Positions 1 to 11,429 of a stretch of DNA of 64,000 bases are shown here, in pieces. Under the pieces are notes generated by a model that had not been told where the DNA came from, made no database searches, and was given only the letters and a program-made list of their open reading frames with translations. Both the position numbers and the translations under genes were made by a program. Source of the DNA: Schistosoma haematobium (lineage: Eukaryota; Platyhelminthes; Trematoda; Strigeidida; Schistosomatidae); NCBI RefSeq assembly GCF_000699445.3, contig NC_067196.1, positions 71,059,864-71,123,863 on the forward strand, read 5' to 3'. Each line of letters begins with the position of its first letter. The first letter of the stretch is position 1.

Positions 1-50
1 GGACGATAGCCAATTCTCCACTGGGAGTAAAAGGCGTAAGTAAGTAAGTA
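1..50 (+). mobile_element. 3' end of an RTE-type retrotransposon
   Basis: The first bases carry a 'ctccactgggagtaa' block followed by 'ggcgtaag' and a (gtaa)n tail. The same terminus ends the RTE copy at about 25120 and occurs reverse-complemented at 57813-57900. The element therefore runs in from before the window. The call rests on these within-window matches; only the extreme tail is visible. Confidence 0.6.
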
Positions 51-2520
51 TTTCTCTAATATCTTTCTTCGCGACCACCGAGTACCTAATTTCCAACCTA
101 TCGGTTATGGTGCCGAACAACAAAGATACTATACATGAAACCTATGGCGAGTCTAGGCTTCAAAGATTCTGAAATCTTAGACTCATCCAAGACTAGTCGT
201 AATGCGAGATCCACGTATTTATCAGGACTCGTTTGGGTTTTTTACTGAATCAACCGAGTGGCAAGGTTTACAGTGTCACGTAAATCCAAAAATTAATTAG
301 AACGCTTTGTATTTCATCCACTATTTTGGATTTGTACTTGTTTTGACTTTAAGCCCAGTTAATTATCACGTGATTTATTTGCGAATCGAGATGCGACTTA
401 CACGATATTAGTACTTTGCCAAATCAATAACGTTCAACTTGTGTGAGAGGCCCAGGATCCTTATTCATCCTTTGTCCTCCCTGCCCTTCAAGTCGAGTCC
501 AGAACGCCGATACCAGCTTCAACTATGCGAACCATTTAGTTCAAACATACTTGGTTTGTAAACCAGCCAAATAGACCGCAACACACCATAAAATAAGAAA
601 TAACATTTATACAAGATCAATCCCCAAAGTGACCGTGAACGTAGGCGACTGTAATCAACAAACTGAGCATGATTTGAGAACAGTAAATCGTATCATAATA
701 GTCTATAAATCAAAATGAAGCTTATGATAAGCGAAGTATAAATATGCACAATCTAGTTATTGAATAGTTGTGCAATAAGAATATATGTACGGTATTAGTC
801 TATTAATAGTTCTCAGAAGTTACCCATAATTTAGTATTCACTAGGATATAACAATGCTAGTTCTCATAATTGATTTTTTATACGCCAAATATACTGAACA
901 ATCTGAATTCTGAAAATAACTCGGGCTATTTTCACTATTTTACTAGATGATCTACTGTTCATGATACTTCGTATCATGCATTCACCTTTACTTAAACTTG
1001 CTACGTATATTATTTTACATAAGCATCACCTTCATACCCGTTTTTAAGCCATACTCACTAGATTCAACATTTCATTGGTCTTAGACTTTAGAGAAACGTT
1101 TGCAATTAGGATGCTAAGCTAATACTTTAGGAGGATCAGAATTGACCTCAAAGTTGGGCGGATAATAGGGGAACTACTTTCAACACTTCAGTGAGTAGAG
1201 TGGTTCATCTGAAACATGTTTCAAACTACACGTACAACCGCACTGATTCTTCTCTAGAAGTGTCCTGGGTTGAAAAAAATCTAGGGGACCCTGGTGTTTT
1301 ATGACGTGAAGTCTTGCGCTATGACGAAAATGCCTTTCAAGCAAACTTGACAGTAATAAGTTTGAAGAGCACTTACGGGCATGTCCTACAAAAAATGTTA
1401 TACTTAAAATTTAACGGTTTTGTTCGGCCCCACTAAGGCGCCTGAATATACGATTTCTTTTCTCACATCAAAAGAGAGAGAATACACTGGAACTCATCTA
1501 AAGATGAGTCACAAAATCAGTTCGAGCACTCTAATTCGAACCTAATCAACAGCACTTCGAATGACTTCAGTTTTACCCATTGGGGTACAGGTGTCTCACC
1601 GCTGATCTTTTAGTGATTTTTATCATCTTAAGCACATCTGTGCATCACTCAGATTATTTAGCTTATCCGAGGTTCAACACAAATCCTAGGGGTAACACCC
1701 AGAACTTAGAGCTGCAACACAAAGAAAACGAACTGTAGGCACACTTCTAACTCTTTACGAGTTGTCAAATTGTGAGATTCGCTGTTGACTGAGCTAGTTT
1801 AAGCGACTTTTTAGGAAAACTGACATATTCTTAAGGACGTAGAAAAGTAATTCACTATGATTTGCCATTAAGTTTTGTTTTTTCGTTAAATATACCTAGA
1901 GGACATCGGCTGTCTATTGACGCTAAATATGGAATCCGGTTAAGTGAACACTTTTTCCGTACCACCCGAAATCACTTAAACCATTTAAACTAAATGCAGA
2001 ATGTTCACTATGAACCAAGCCACTCAGTGTCTCTGAAAGAAGCGGAAATTTTGGAAGTGCTTAGTTCGGCGAAGCTATCTTCTTGTTTTGTGACTTTTTA
2101 CATACGCGTTTTGTGTTAAACTTTTGTATCTGTAAATAAATCCACGAAATAAATAGCTCCATAAGTCTTCGAAATTGGATGCTGATCACATTAAATTTAA
2201 TGCACTCACTTAGCTGAAGGAGCTCGGTCATGCATCTGAACCAGATCACGAGTGGGAACGCCGTGCTCAACATCCCCCGCAATCTCTAGCCAGTCTAGAT
2301 CAGTCGATCCTCCATATGTTAGTAGCCTAAAATATATCCTCGAATCTCCTCACTTCTGACTTTTATTTCACTTGGTGGGTACAATTCATGTAAGGTGTTA
2401 CTGGTTAAAGCGTTGTCAAACTTCAAATAGCTGTGGCATCTTCACTTTCATTTGAACTACTACATTAGTTGGTCATAGGAGTGGCTGCATTAAATGCTGA
2501 CGGATATTTTACTTGTCTTA
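51..2520. other. no gene recognised
   Basis: The sequence is AT-rich and stop-dense in all frames. The only open frame of note (2061-2282, minus) resembles nothing I know and lacks clear splice or start context. It is probably intergenic DNA or old repeat remnants. Confidence 0.4.
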
Positions 2521-2529
2521 AGGTCGTAG

Positions 2530-2945
2530 TGGCATTGGACCATAACCACACAATCCTCAAAGCTGAATACGAGATTACTCGGAAAATAGGTATTCAATAT
2601 TTAACGCGGAGAAATACCTAACGATGGAGAAGGCGCGAACAAGGAATTGAATGGACTGGGTTTGATCGGATGGCATGGCTCGGCCATGCAGGCGTGGTTC
2701 ATCTGAACGTTAACTTATATCTTCTATTCATATTAAATATATTGTTCCTTCTCTAGTCTAACCTTGTTCTACATCATGTATTGGTAATTGATGCGATACA
2801 GTGAGTTGGCGTAGTCGATGGTGTGACTTCTACGTAAGATCTTATAGATTAGGCAGTTATATCATGACAAATCTAGAAATTTAGGATTAGGTCTATTATT
2901 AGAGCAGCACTAATATCATAGTAGACCATAGTTCTACAAGGTGAA
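2530..2945 (+). repeat. Unknown ~400 bp repeat, copy 1
   Basis: This segment matches, with many substitutions, the reverse complement of 3953-4370. Shared landmarks are 'accacacaatcctcaaag', 'cgatggagaag', 'gatcggatgg', 'aggcgtggt', 'attaaatatattgtt', 'gtaagatcttatagatt' and 'attagagcagcacta', all in the same order. Copy 2 interrupts a CR1-like RT fragment, so the repeat is probably mobile. I do not recognise the family, and no convincing open frame is shared by the two copies. Confidence 0.6.
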
Positions 2946-3339
2946 CCAAATATGTTATATCTGTGGATACTGTCGTATATGTGTACTGAAAGATATGACA
3001 TATTTCCCAGGCAAGTGGAGATAAATCAGTGGTTGACTTATTCAGTAACTGACGGAACTGAATCATTTTTAACTACAGATGATACCCTCGTGTATCTTTT
3101 AATCGTTTCTTACTCTTTTATTTGGTTTCACTGATTTTTATTCACTCGTTTTAACCAGAACATTATGTCGAATATGTAACCACAGAAGTATATAAAGAGT
3201 TTGCCACGTGATCATGTCTAGTGCCTCACCAGAAGTAACTACATTACAGTTAGGCGAATTTATAATTCATGGACGAAAACATGGAATTTGAGAAGGTATC
3301 GAATTTTTAGTTCCAGTTTTGGTTTCTCTTTGCTCTTAT

Positions 3340-4605
3340 CAATTCCGGCTGTGGTGATTTATCAGTTGATCCGACTTCCTTTCGAAACCATCGACAGATG
3401 GAGCTTCCAACACATAATGAGGTAACGAATTACATTCGTTGACGATTTGGTGGAAAGGTCAGTAATCAACTGACAAGTCATTTGCTCTGGGCTTAAAAAC
3501 CATGACCGACTTGTCTCTGGTACTCTGATATATAGTAGATTTAGTCTAGCCAGTCGATCATTACTCAGGAGCATTGCGATTTACGGAATCAGCTCACTAT
3601 CTCTTTCTAGGTAGGGGCTAACGTCTAATATGCAGTACTTGAGTTTAGGACGAATAAGTACTGTATAGAAAGTCAAAAAGGCTTTAGCATCGGGGTATGT
3701 GGAAGCATTCGTCAGCAACTGCCGAATTCTGTACCGTCCACATAATTTTTAAGGTTGTTTTGAAGTTCTAAACTGTCGCCTTTACCTTCCATCACTCTCC
3801 ATATCTTGACATCATCAACATATAACAAAACCGATGATGATATGAGACTAAAAAGGTCATTTACTTATAGAAGGAACAACACAGTCCCAAAAATTTTACT
3901 CTGAGGCACTCCGCTAAGCACGGTTTCCCAGCTAGATAACTTTGTGTTTGTAGAATTATGACCTACTTCGTTACTAGTGCTGCTCTAATAATAGACGTTA
4001 TCCTAAAATTGTGGATTTATCATGATGTAACTGCCCAATCTATAAGATCTTACGTTTAAGTCAAACGATTGTCTACATTGACTCATCGTATCGTGACAAT
4101 CACCAACATATGATGAAGAACACATTTAGGCTCGAGATAGAACAATATATTTAATTTGAATAAAAGCGATAAGGCAATACACAAGAATGACCACGCCTGC
4201 GAGGCTGAGCCATTCCATCCGATCGAATTCAGTTAGTCCTTTCCGTCTTCTCCATCGTTGGGTTTTTCTCCACCTTGAACGTTAAATATCTATTTTCCCG
4301 TTTATTTCCTGTTCAACTTTGAGGATTGTGTGGTTGGAGGTCAGTGCCACTACAGGTTCTCCAAACTCTATGCACATCAATAAATTGCCTGCTATCACGT
4401 AGTTACTCATACAACTCATATAACAGCCGGATGTCAAAATCCTTACTGAAGTCAATGTAGTCTACATCTTTAGATGACCTTTGAACTTTAAAAGCCTACC
4501 AACTTTTACGGGCCACCAATAAGTTTGTGAGACATGAATAACTTGTTCTAGAGCCACTCTGCTTTTCAGAAAAAATCCGGTCTTCTTCGTGACTCCTGTT
4601 TAATG
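3340..4605 (-). mobile_element. Decayed CR1-like RT fragment, interrupted
   Basis: Read on the minus strand, 4600-4370 gives a degenerate RT palm start (residues resembling YIDFSKDFD, motif A). After a ~400 bp interruption, 3950-3340 gives 'SWETVLSGVPQ' (motif B region), 'LLYVDDVKIW' (motif C) and the downstream thumb region. The order matches the + strand CR1-like copy at 6844-8090, so this is one copy split by an insertion. There are many stops and frameshifts, and it is certainly inactive. It lies head-to-head with the next CR1-like copy at about 4605. Confidence 0.75.
3953..4370 (-). repeat. Unknown ~400 bp repeat, copy 2 (inserted in CR1)
   Basis: Inverted relative to copy 1 at 2530-2945. 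It separates RT motif A from motif B of the surrounding minus-strand CR1-like fragment, which shows it arrived as an insertion. The ends read roughly TGTAG...TGACCT on both sides, a possible weak terminal inverted repeat. I could not delimit a target duplication. Confidence 0.6.
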
Positions 4606-4614
4606 ACTGGACAG

Positions 4615-4750
4615 TGCAAAAAAAGCACTTGCCAACGTCCGGGCTGTCGCGGTCCCGTTGAAAGCGGCATGCAGTGCGATGAGTGCAAAGGCTGGTACCA
4701 CGAAGTTTGCACGAATTTAATGCTTGCGGCTTTTAAACAGTTCAGTTAAA
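4615..4750 (+). pseudogene. ORF1 PHD-like zinc finger remnant of CR1-like element
   Basis: The frame starting at the TGC at 4615 gives paired cysteines (CKKSTC, CRGP, CDECKGWYHEVC), the C..C...W.H..C pattern of a PHD-like zinc finger. It ends at a TAA at about 4750. CR1-clade ORF1 proteins often carry such a finger, thought to act in RNP assembly. A nucleic-acid or protein-binding role here is inference. Confidence 0.6.
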
Positions 4751-5244
4751 GACGGTTGCGTATGTAATTGTCAGTAGTGCTGTTTGGATGCAAAAAGCTT
4801 GCTTAACGAAGCCATTGTTAGGTTTGAAGCTATCACGAGTTCACTTAATCTGTGAACTAGAACAAAGACTCAGTGACCAAAGACCAGTAAGCTAGCTATT
4901 TGATGCGTCCCAGCCCCGCTAACTAAAGAGAGAAGTCCAAGCCTGAATAGGAAAGTGTACTCTCCAAACAGCCAGAAACGAGCGATCACACAAACACAAT
5001 TCAAAACGCATATATATAAATTATATGTATATAATCGATATTGCCATGGAAGCTTTTTTAAACATTGAATAGATAAGTTAGTCGATCGACGGCCATTGAA
5101 ATATTTAAACATTTAATCGATACGAATAGTTTAGTCAATTAACAATTATACGGTAAAATATACGTATAGTATTGGTCCACAAATAAATCCTAAAAATTAC
5201 CACTCATTGTTCTTATCGGGGCATGACATCCATCTCATTGGTAA

Positions 5245-6135
5245 ATGCTGCAAAAACGTGTTTTGGCAAGAGTGGTCAGGACTCGCTCTGTAGACACGCA
5301 AATTGGTGTGAAGCAAACTCAGGTGAGTTTGAAAACGACTGACTCACACTGTTCAAAGGAGGAAAAACAGTCTTCAAAGAGTCCTGTCTTAACCGAAAAC
5401 TCAAGGAAAGAAGTTTCTTCTGTCCCCCGTCTTCTAAATGGTATCCATCAGGAAACACCTAGAAGCCGCAGTCGCAAGGCTCGATCGGTTTCTGGCGGGA
5501 AACATAACCTGGCCTCCCAGATTGTCGACAACCCCCCGGAATCCCACGGTATGTTTGACGCAACTGCGGTTGCTTCTCCAAGCGACGTTGACGAATGGGT
5601 ACATGTTGTAAGGAAGAAACAACATAACGATATAAAAGGGAATCCTGCCCCCATAAAAGTAGTCGAGTAATCGAAGACTGATCACAGTGACAGATCAGTT
5701 ATGTTTCATAGAATCAAAGAGAGCGAAAGCTCTGAACCCAAAACTCTTTTTAAGCATGACATTGTGCTGATAAAACGGCTACTTAATCAACTCATGCCTC
5801 AAAATATCCCCGGAGTCACCTTGCTAAAGGTGTACAGACTAGGCAGTCTAGCGAACTTGAAGCCTAATCAATCCAGACTGCCTAAAGTAGTATTCAAATC
5901 TTCGGATGAACGCAACTTAATTTTACGGAATGGACATAAATTAAAGGGTTCAGGAGTTTCTGTCCGTAAAGACTTGCCGTTGGCAGACAGTGTAAAAAGA
6001 CGGGAAGCCGAAAGAGAACTACAACTTAGGTTAGACGCTGGCGAAAAGGACATAAAAATTGTAGATTTTCGGATTGTAAGGCTTCGACAGAGAATGATAC
6101 CGAAGCCACTTTGCGTGAAGCATGAAGCCACTTAA
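5245..6135 (+). pseudogene. ORF1 body of CR1-like element (two frames)
   Basis: Two adjacent open stretches, 5245-5670 (141 codons) and 5701-6135 (144 codons), are separated by a stop and belong to one former ORF1. The first is basic and Ser-rich (SRSRKARSVSGGK). The second has a conserved basic region (VVFKSSDERNLILRNGHKLKG, then RKDLPLADSVKRREAERELQLR). The minus-strand copy at 9560-8870 encodes recognisable cognates of both parts. The product would be an RNA-binding nucleocapsid-like protein of the retroposon; this copy is broken. Confidence 0.7.
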
Positions 6136-6139
6136 ATAG

Positions 6140-6602
6140 GCTTCGGATCTGCTACACTAATGCCCGTAGCTTACTCAATAAGCGATCAGAACTAGGTGTA
6201 AAGATTGACTCTACGAAGCCAGACATAATCGCAGTTACAGAAACCAGGCTGATGCAGTCTATAGGTAGTATGGAACTTGATTTCGAGGGTTTTACGTCAG
6301 TAAGGGCTGACATAATACAAAAGCGTAAAGGAGGGGGAGTAGCTCTATTCATTAGGAATGCTATCCTATATGCCATTATCGACAGTGTATCCCATGAGAG
6401 TGGGACGTGTGAATTACTTAGTTGCCGCTTGAAATGCAAGGGACAAGAGCTGCTGATTGGTTTGGTCTATCGCAGTTCAAGCTGTGAGGTAAATGAGGTC
6501 CTGCCAAGCAGTCTCCATACTTCGTCACAAAGTGTTCTATGTCTAATCCTAGGGGACTTTAATGCACCTATGGTAGACTTGGAAAATCCGCGAACTGAAT
6601 AG
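6140..6602 (+). pseudogene. Truncated endonuclease domain of CR1-like element
   Basis: From about 6145 the translation reads CYTNARSLLNKRSEL, then PDIIAVTETRL, the N-terminal APE-like endonuclease motifs with catalytic Asn and Glu. Further on come GGGVALFIRN and LILGDFNAP, the metal-binding GDFN motif. It stops at 6602 without the C-terminal SDH motif. The next bases already encode RT, so the C-terminal catalytic part was lost by deletion. The mature enzyme would nick the genomic target for reverse transcription; this fragment cannot. Confidence 0.75.
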
Positions 6603-6619
6603 TCAGATAATTCCTCTAC

Positions 6620-8110
6620 TAAATAAGCTCGACATAGGTAAATTCACAGGGCTCGATGAGTTGCATCCTAGGCTACTAAAGGAATTATTTCAGTTCGTTA
6701 TGAACCCTTTAAGTATATGATTTAATCTATCCGTAACGCAGGGTCGTTTACCAAAAGACTGGAAGAACCCCATAGTAAGTCCTGTCTTCAAAACAGGTAC
6801 GAGACATAAATCTGAGAATTACCGACTCATTAGCTCAACTAGTGTGGTTGTTAAAATCTTAGAAAAGATTATTCGGAAGGAGCCGTTTAAGTACCTCAAT
6901 GAAAACCGTATCCTTTCGGAGAAGCAGCACGGTTTCAGAATAGGTTACTCCTGTCTCACTAACTTACTAGTGGCTCAGGAAAGCTGGTGCGCTCTTAAGG
7001 ACCAAAAGTTACCTGTTGACGTAGCCTTCATTGATTTCAGCAAAGCTTTTGACAAGGATCCGCACAATCGGCTATTATATAAGTTAAGAAATGTCGGGAT
7101 TGGAGGCAATCTATTTATGTGGATGAAAGACTTCTTAGTTTGGCGTCAACAAAGAGTACGAGTGAACTCAAAGTTACCTAGCTGGGGAACTGTGCTTAAT
7201 GGAGTGCCCCAGGGCACAGTTTTGGGGCCAGTGCTATTCCTCTTGTATGTAAGTGACCTTCCTTGTCTCCTATCATCATCGGTCTTGCTATATACTGACG
7301 ATGTAAAGATATGGAGAACGATACGATGTAAGAGTGATAGCTTAGAACTCCAAAATGACCTGAAGAAATTATCTGACTGGTCTCAAACCTGGCAGTTGCC
7401 GATTAATACTTCTAAGTGTGTTGTGATGCATATCGGTCATCAAGGTACACATACATACACGATGAATAACACTGAGCTACCTGTCGTCTAGACATATAAT
7501 GACTTAGGAGTTATCGTTAGTCAAGACTTAAAGACTACTGCACACTGCCGTGCAATAGCCGCCAAAAGTTTTAGAACGTTATGGTCAATACGTAGGGCTT
7601 TTAGTCATGTCGACGCTAAGACGTTTTTGACCTTATATACAGTGTCCGTACGTCCTAAACTTGAGTACTGCATATGAGCGGCTAGCCCCTGCTTAAAAAA
7701 AGACAGTGAGCTTCTGGAAAAGGTTCAGAGAACGGCCACTGAGCTGGTTCCCGGAATAGCCAAGCTTCCGTATGAATCTCGACTGGCCAAGCTAAACCTG
7801 TTTCCTTGTCATATCGTGGAACTGGAGGCGACTTGATTACAGTTTTCAAATCTCTTAGTGATAAATTCGCACCTGATATGCCCTCATTTTTCTTGTCTTC
7901 CAAAACAGAAAATTTACGAGGACACTCCAAAAATTTCACAAGCCGAGAACAAATTACTTGTCAGCTGACTATCGACTTTCCCATCGAATCATCAACGAGT
8001 GGAACTCATTACCTCAGCACGTGGTTGAGGCTCCATCCGTCGATTCTTTTAAAAGAAAGTTGGATCAACTGAGAGACCAGCATTGTCAGGACTAACACAG
8101 GCCATCAAGC
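6620..8110 (+). pseudogene. Reverse transcriptase of CR1-like element
   Basis: The longest open part (6844-7491, 215 codons) contains RT motif A (FIDFSKAFDKD), motif B (GVPQGTVLGPVLF) and motif C reading YTDD instead of the usual YADD. Upstream, 6620-6840 encodes the finger region (GRLPKDWKNPIVSPVFK) with an internal stop. Downstream, stops interrupt the thumb and C-terminal region (LEYC, then LEKVQRTAT). The Ala-to-Thr change beside the catalytic Asp pair is unusual. The frame is broken by at least four stops. Confidence 0.8.
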
Positions 8111-8144
8111 CTCCTGTCCTTTCCAAACTGAAACTGAGACTGAG

Positions 8145-9560
8145 ATGCTTGAACAACTCCTTCCAAGTAATTTTCTCTTAAATTTTGGAAAACACATTGG
8201 TTAAGCTTATGGGTCGATATTTCTCATGCTTGCGTCTCGTACCTCTTTTGAAGGAGGGACTTAAACGTTCTTCCAACCCTTCGGTAATCTGCTCTGGGTT
8301 ACAAGAAGTTTAAAACGCGTACTTAATGAATCTGCTACAGGATTTTCCAATTCATTTTTTAACCTAAGGTACATTTCATCTGGTTTCATGGATTTGCCTG
8401 TGTCCAGCTTCTTCGGCAGACCAATGACATCGGATTTTTTGATAGCCACAGTGTCTAGAGTGTGGGTGGGTGGGTTTGTATGAATTAAAATGGGGAGCAT
8501 CTACATTGTATATATTTTGTTAGAGTAATCCGTGAATAATTAGGGTTCGCCAAAGTCGTCCTCCACTAACGATGCACTACTACCACCTTCTTATAATGCT
8601 GGGATATCGCCTATTTTTTAGTCCTCTGGTTTATGTACGAATATGCGCGTTTAGAGTATTCCACTTCCACCTTTCACTTTCATGGGATGCGTTATCGATA
8701 ATGTTAAAGAGGATATTACTTCCAATGAATAAGGCTACTTCTCTTCGACCTTCACGCTTCTGTGTTCTGACGGCTTTTACTAATGTCAAACTTTCAAAAT
8801 CCGGTTCATTACTGTCTATAGACTACTTCAGCGAAGTTCCTATGACAGCTTGGTAGGATCTACCTGTACACGTATCTCCATTCGCTTGTTGAGCAAGGTG
8901 CACCAGATGTGGTTTTGGCATCATCCTCCATCAAAGCCGGAAAATTTATAATTCTAAAGTCAGTCTCGCAAGCATTTTACCCCAGTTTGGGTTCTTTCCA
9001 GCTTTTTGTCTCTTCAGATGATTCGTGAGAGACATGTCTCTACATACAAAAACTCCTGACCCATTTAGCTTATGTACATTCTATAGTATTAGGTCCCTTT
9101 AATTAGGAGGACTAAATACCACATTTAGCGGCTTGGTTTGATTCTATTTTAAGTCAGTCTGGTTGTCTAGTATATATACTCTCAGCAAAGTGGCCTCAGA
9201 GATATCTTGAGGTATTAGCTGGTTATGTGGATCTTTCGTCAACTCAATATCATACTTAAAGCGAGTTTCGGGTTCTCAACCTTCACTTTCCTTGGTTCGA
9301 TGAAATACAACTTAACTGTTACTTTAATCTGCCTTCGATTTTTCAACTACTTGGGAGGTTGATTTTTTTAAAGACATTAGGTAGTTTTACACCCCTGGTT
9401 TGTACCTAATAATCCGCTTTCATTGGAGTAACAATCACAGTCACGTTGCCCACACCGTGGTACCGTGGGTGATTTTAAACAGCTTTGGTGGTAAGCTTGT
9501 CGTTTTCCTGCGGGAGCCAGACCTAGCTTTGTGACTAGGTTTTCCAGACGTTTCTCACCT
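8145..9560 (-). mobile_element. Second CR1-like copy, minus strand, 3'-truncated
   Basis: Read from 9560 downward, the minus strand gives ORF1-like remnants (a KARSGSRRK-type stretch near 9530, and around 9310-9180 a region matching FKHDIVL...NQLMPQNI of the + copy). An endonuclease fragment follows at 8860-8660, whose antisense frame closely parallels that of 6152-6439. RT fingers come next at 8500-8150 (GKSMKPDEMYLRLKNELE, then SRLPKGWKNV). The RT palm is absent. Order and orientation support one heavily decayed element ending where the + copy ends. Confidence 0.7.
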
Positions 9561-11340
9561 GTTGAGGTTTGGGGGCGGAAAATGGAGGAAACCTTCTTTC
9601 TTAAGTTTTAAAATACCTTTTTGAAATCGGTCCTTTGCAATTGGCCCATGTAAGTCAGTCGAGCCTGACATTGTATGAGATCGCTTCATAACGTTTTGTG
9701 TATCGAGAGAGTAAGTACCACTTGATGCGTTTCGATTACGCTTGCTAATGCTTCTTTTAGCAGCATTCACCATTGCAATCGCTTTGATAGCAAGCTGCTT
9801 GCGTTTAAGCAGCATTGCCGACACGACCGTTTGAAATCCGCAAGTACTAGATACGTGCAAACTCTGTGGTACTACTTTTTGCACTGTATGCCATTTTCCA
9901 AGGGTATCGGCAACCCTGACGTCAGCAACTACTTTTTTGCTCTATCCATTCGTCAGTCATAGGTTTACAAAAAACTAGACACAACCACTACCCAGAAACA
10001 AAAAGGTGATGGCCGAAAATAAGCAAAAATCCATAAACTGTTAGACTTAAAAGTGTAGTCAATGAAAAGAACTGACGTTCTCAAAAAGTACAGATTATGC
10101 ATTACTTTCGGGAAGAAACGGTACCTTAACTGAAGTATGCTCAATTAAAGTGAAAACAGTAGTCTTGATGCGTAGTAGACTGTCAAAGCAATAAAATTAA
10201 CTCAGCGATGGAAAATATCATTAACCTTTTCAAATAGTGAGGAAAATTCACCCACCTAAATGGCTCAGTAACATTTCGAAATTTTAGCCGAAGAAGTAAC
10301 TCTTATTCCCAACCCTGGTATTCAATTCTAAATCCTAATATTAATTCCTCACACCAATTTTTAGTCATCTTTTATTCTTGTAAATAGGTAAATATTCTCA
10401 AGGTTACCTTTCATCGTTCAAAGGTCATCCATAGATTATAGTCGCACTGGTTTTTATCTGAGCTTCTAAATCAACTTGAAGGTAAGGTTTACCACTTCGA
10501 TTCGGTGTTTTCATTTAAAACTTTACATCATCTGTGAATAAGATTGGAAACAAACTAATCAATTTTTGCAATTCATTCACATGGGGCGCAAGTTATGGGG
10601 GACTGAGATCGTGAATTACAATATGTATTGTACACTATGTCTCACTGACTTCTATTCAGATAGCGTCTAGTTTACCCTTGCCACCTATCGTCGATTACAC
10701 AGAAAGTTCCATATTTACCCTTGTAGGGATGTATTATGATCCCAATCACGCAGTCTTAAGCTATGAGTTTGATTCAAGACCATCATATCAGGTCGTTTTT
10801 TTTATTCACTTACGTCCCAAGAGCCCTATTACTCAACTACCTCAATCACCACAAATCTACACTGTGGAACAATTTGTACAACCTGCTTTTACAAACGCCG
10901 TCGATGTTCAGCTTAATGGTGCCAAATTGGTAGAAACCTGTCTTCCTTCACTATAAGCAGAAAGTCATAGACAGTTGGAAGTTCGTATATTTATTGGTTA
11001 CCTACTTTTCAGTGGTAAAGAGACAAAGATTAGTTATGTTTATACCAATGTGGGGTATTTTTTGAGTCCATCCGTATGTTATTATCTTAAAGATATTAAA
11101 TATCATAGTATAATCAGTTATGAGCACAGGGTCTTCAATTATCTCTCTCTCTCTTCGGATAACCTATCTAAAGTGTTTGCACGTTGGGCGAGACTATAGC
11201 CTCGCCTCTATTTGCTATCTTATCTTCTACATTTTAGCTTGAGATATCTTTAATCATCCGACCCAGCTGTCAAACTTACTATTCCTACACGGGACTTTAT
11301 CCTTAGATTCATATATAATAATGGTAGTCTTATTAAGTGG
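9561..11340. other. mostly unrecognised; one exon candidate inside
   Basis: The minus open frame at 9555-9884 is basic and could be the extreme 5' part of the neighbouring CR1-like ORF1, but no motif proves it. The rest has no coding support except the candidate at 10671-10956. Confidence 0.3.
10671..10956 (+). other. Candidate 3'-terminal exon, unknown protein
   Basis: A 95-codon stretch ends in TAA. It has protein-like composition (VDYTESSIFTLVGMYYDPN, then QPAFTNAVDVQLNGAKL) and is preceded by a possible acceptor (gcgtctag at 10663-10670). I do not recognise the protein. No clear polyadenylation signal or partner exon was found, so it may be a chance open frame or a relic. Confidence 0.2.
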
Positions 11341-11429
11341 TCCGGCTTCAATCTCTCTGCCTCAGCTATAAATGGGAATCCTCTACAAAATTATTCGGTT
11401 TGTTCAAGACATCAGTTTCGCACTGAACT

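Larger units (their letters stand above)
4610..8140 (+). mobile_element. CR1-like non-LTR retrotransposon, decayed
   Basis: Successive pieces in the expected order are a PHD-like zinc finger start of ORF1 (4615-4750), the ORF1 body (5245-6135), an apurinic-type endonuclease (6140-6602) and reverse transcriptase (6620-8100). The endonuclease C-terminal half and the RT N-terminal part are missing at about 6600, an internal deletion. The segment 4890-5240 does not look like ORF1 and may be an insertion. Stops and frame changes occur throughout. The copy meets a second CR1-like copy tail-to-tail at about 8140. Confidence 0.85.

Noticed and set aside
5276..5685. Minus-strand open frames over the CR1 ORF1
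   Set aside because: They are antisense shadows of the ORF1 frame with no motifs of their own.
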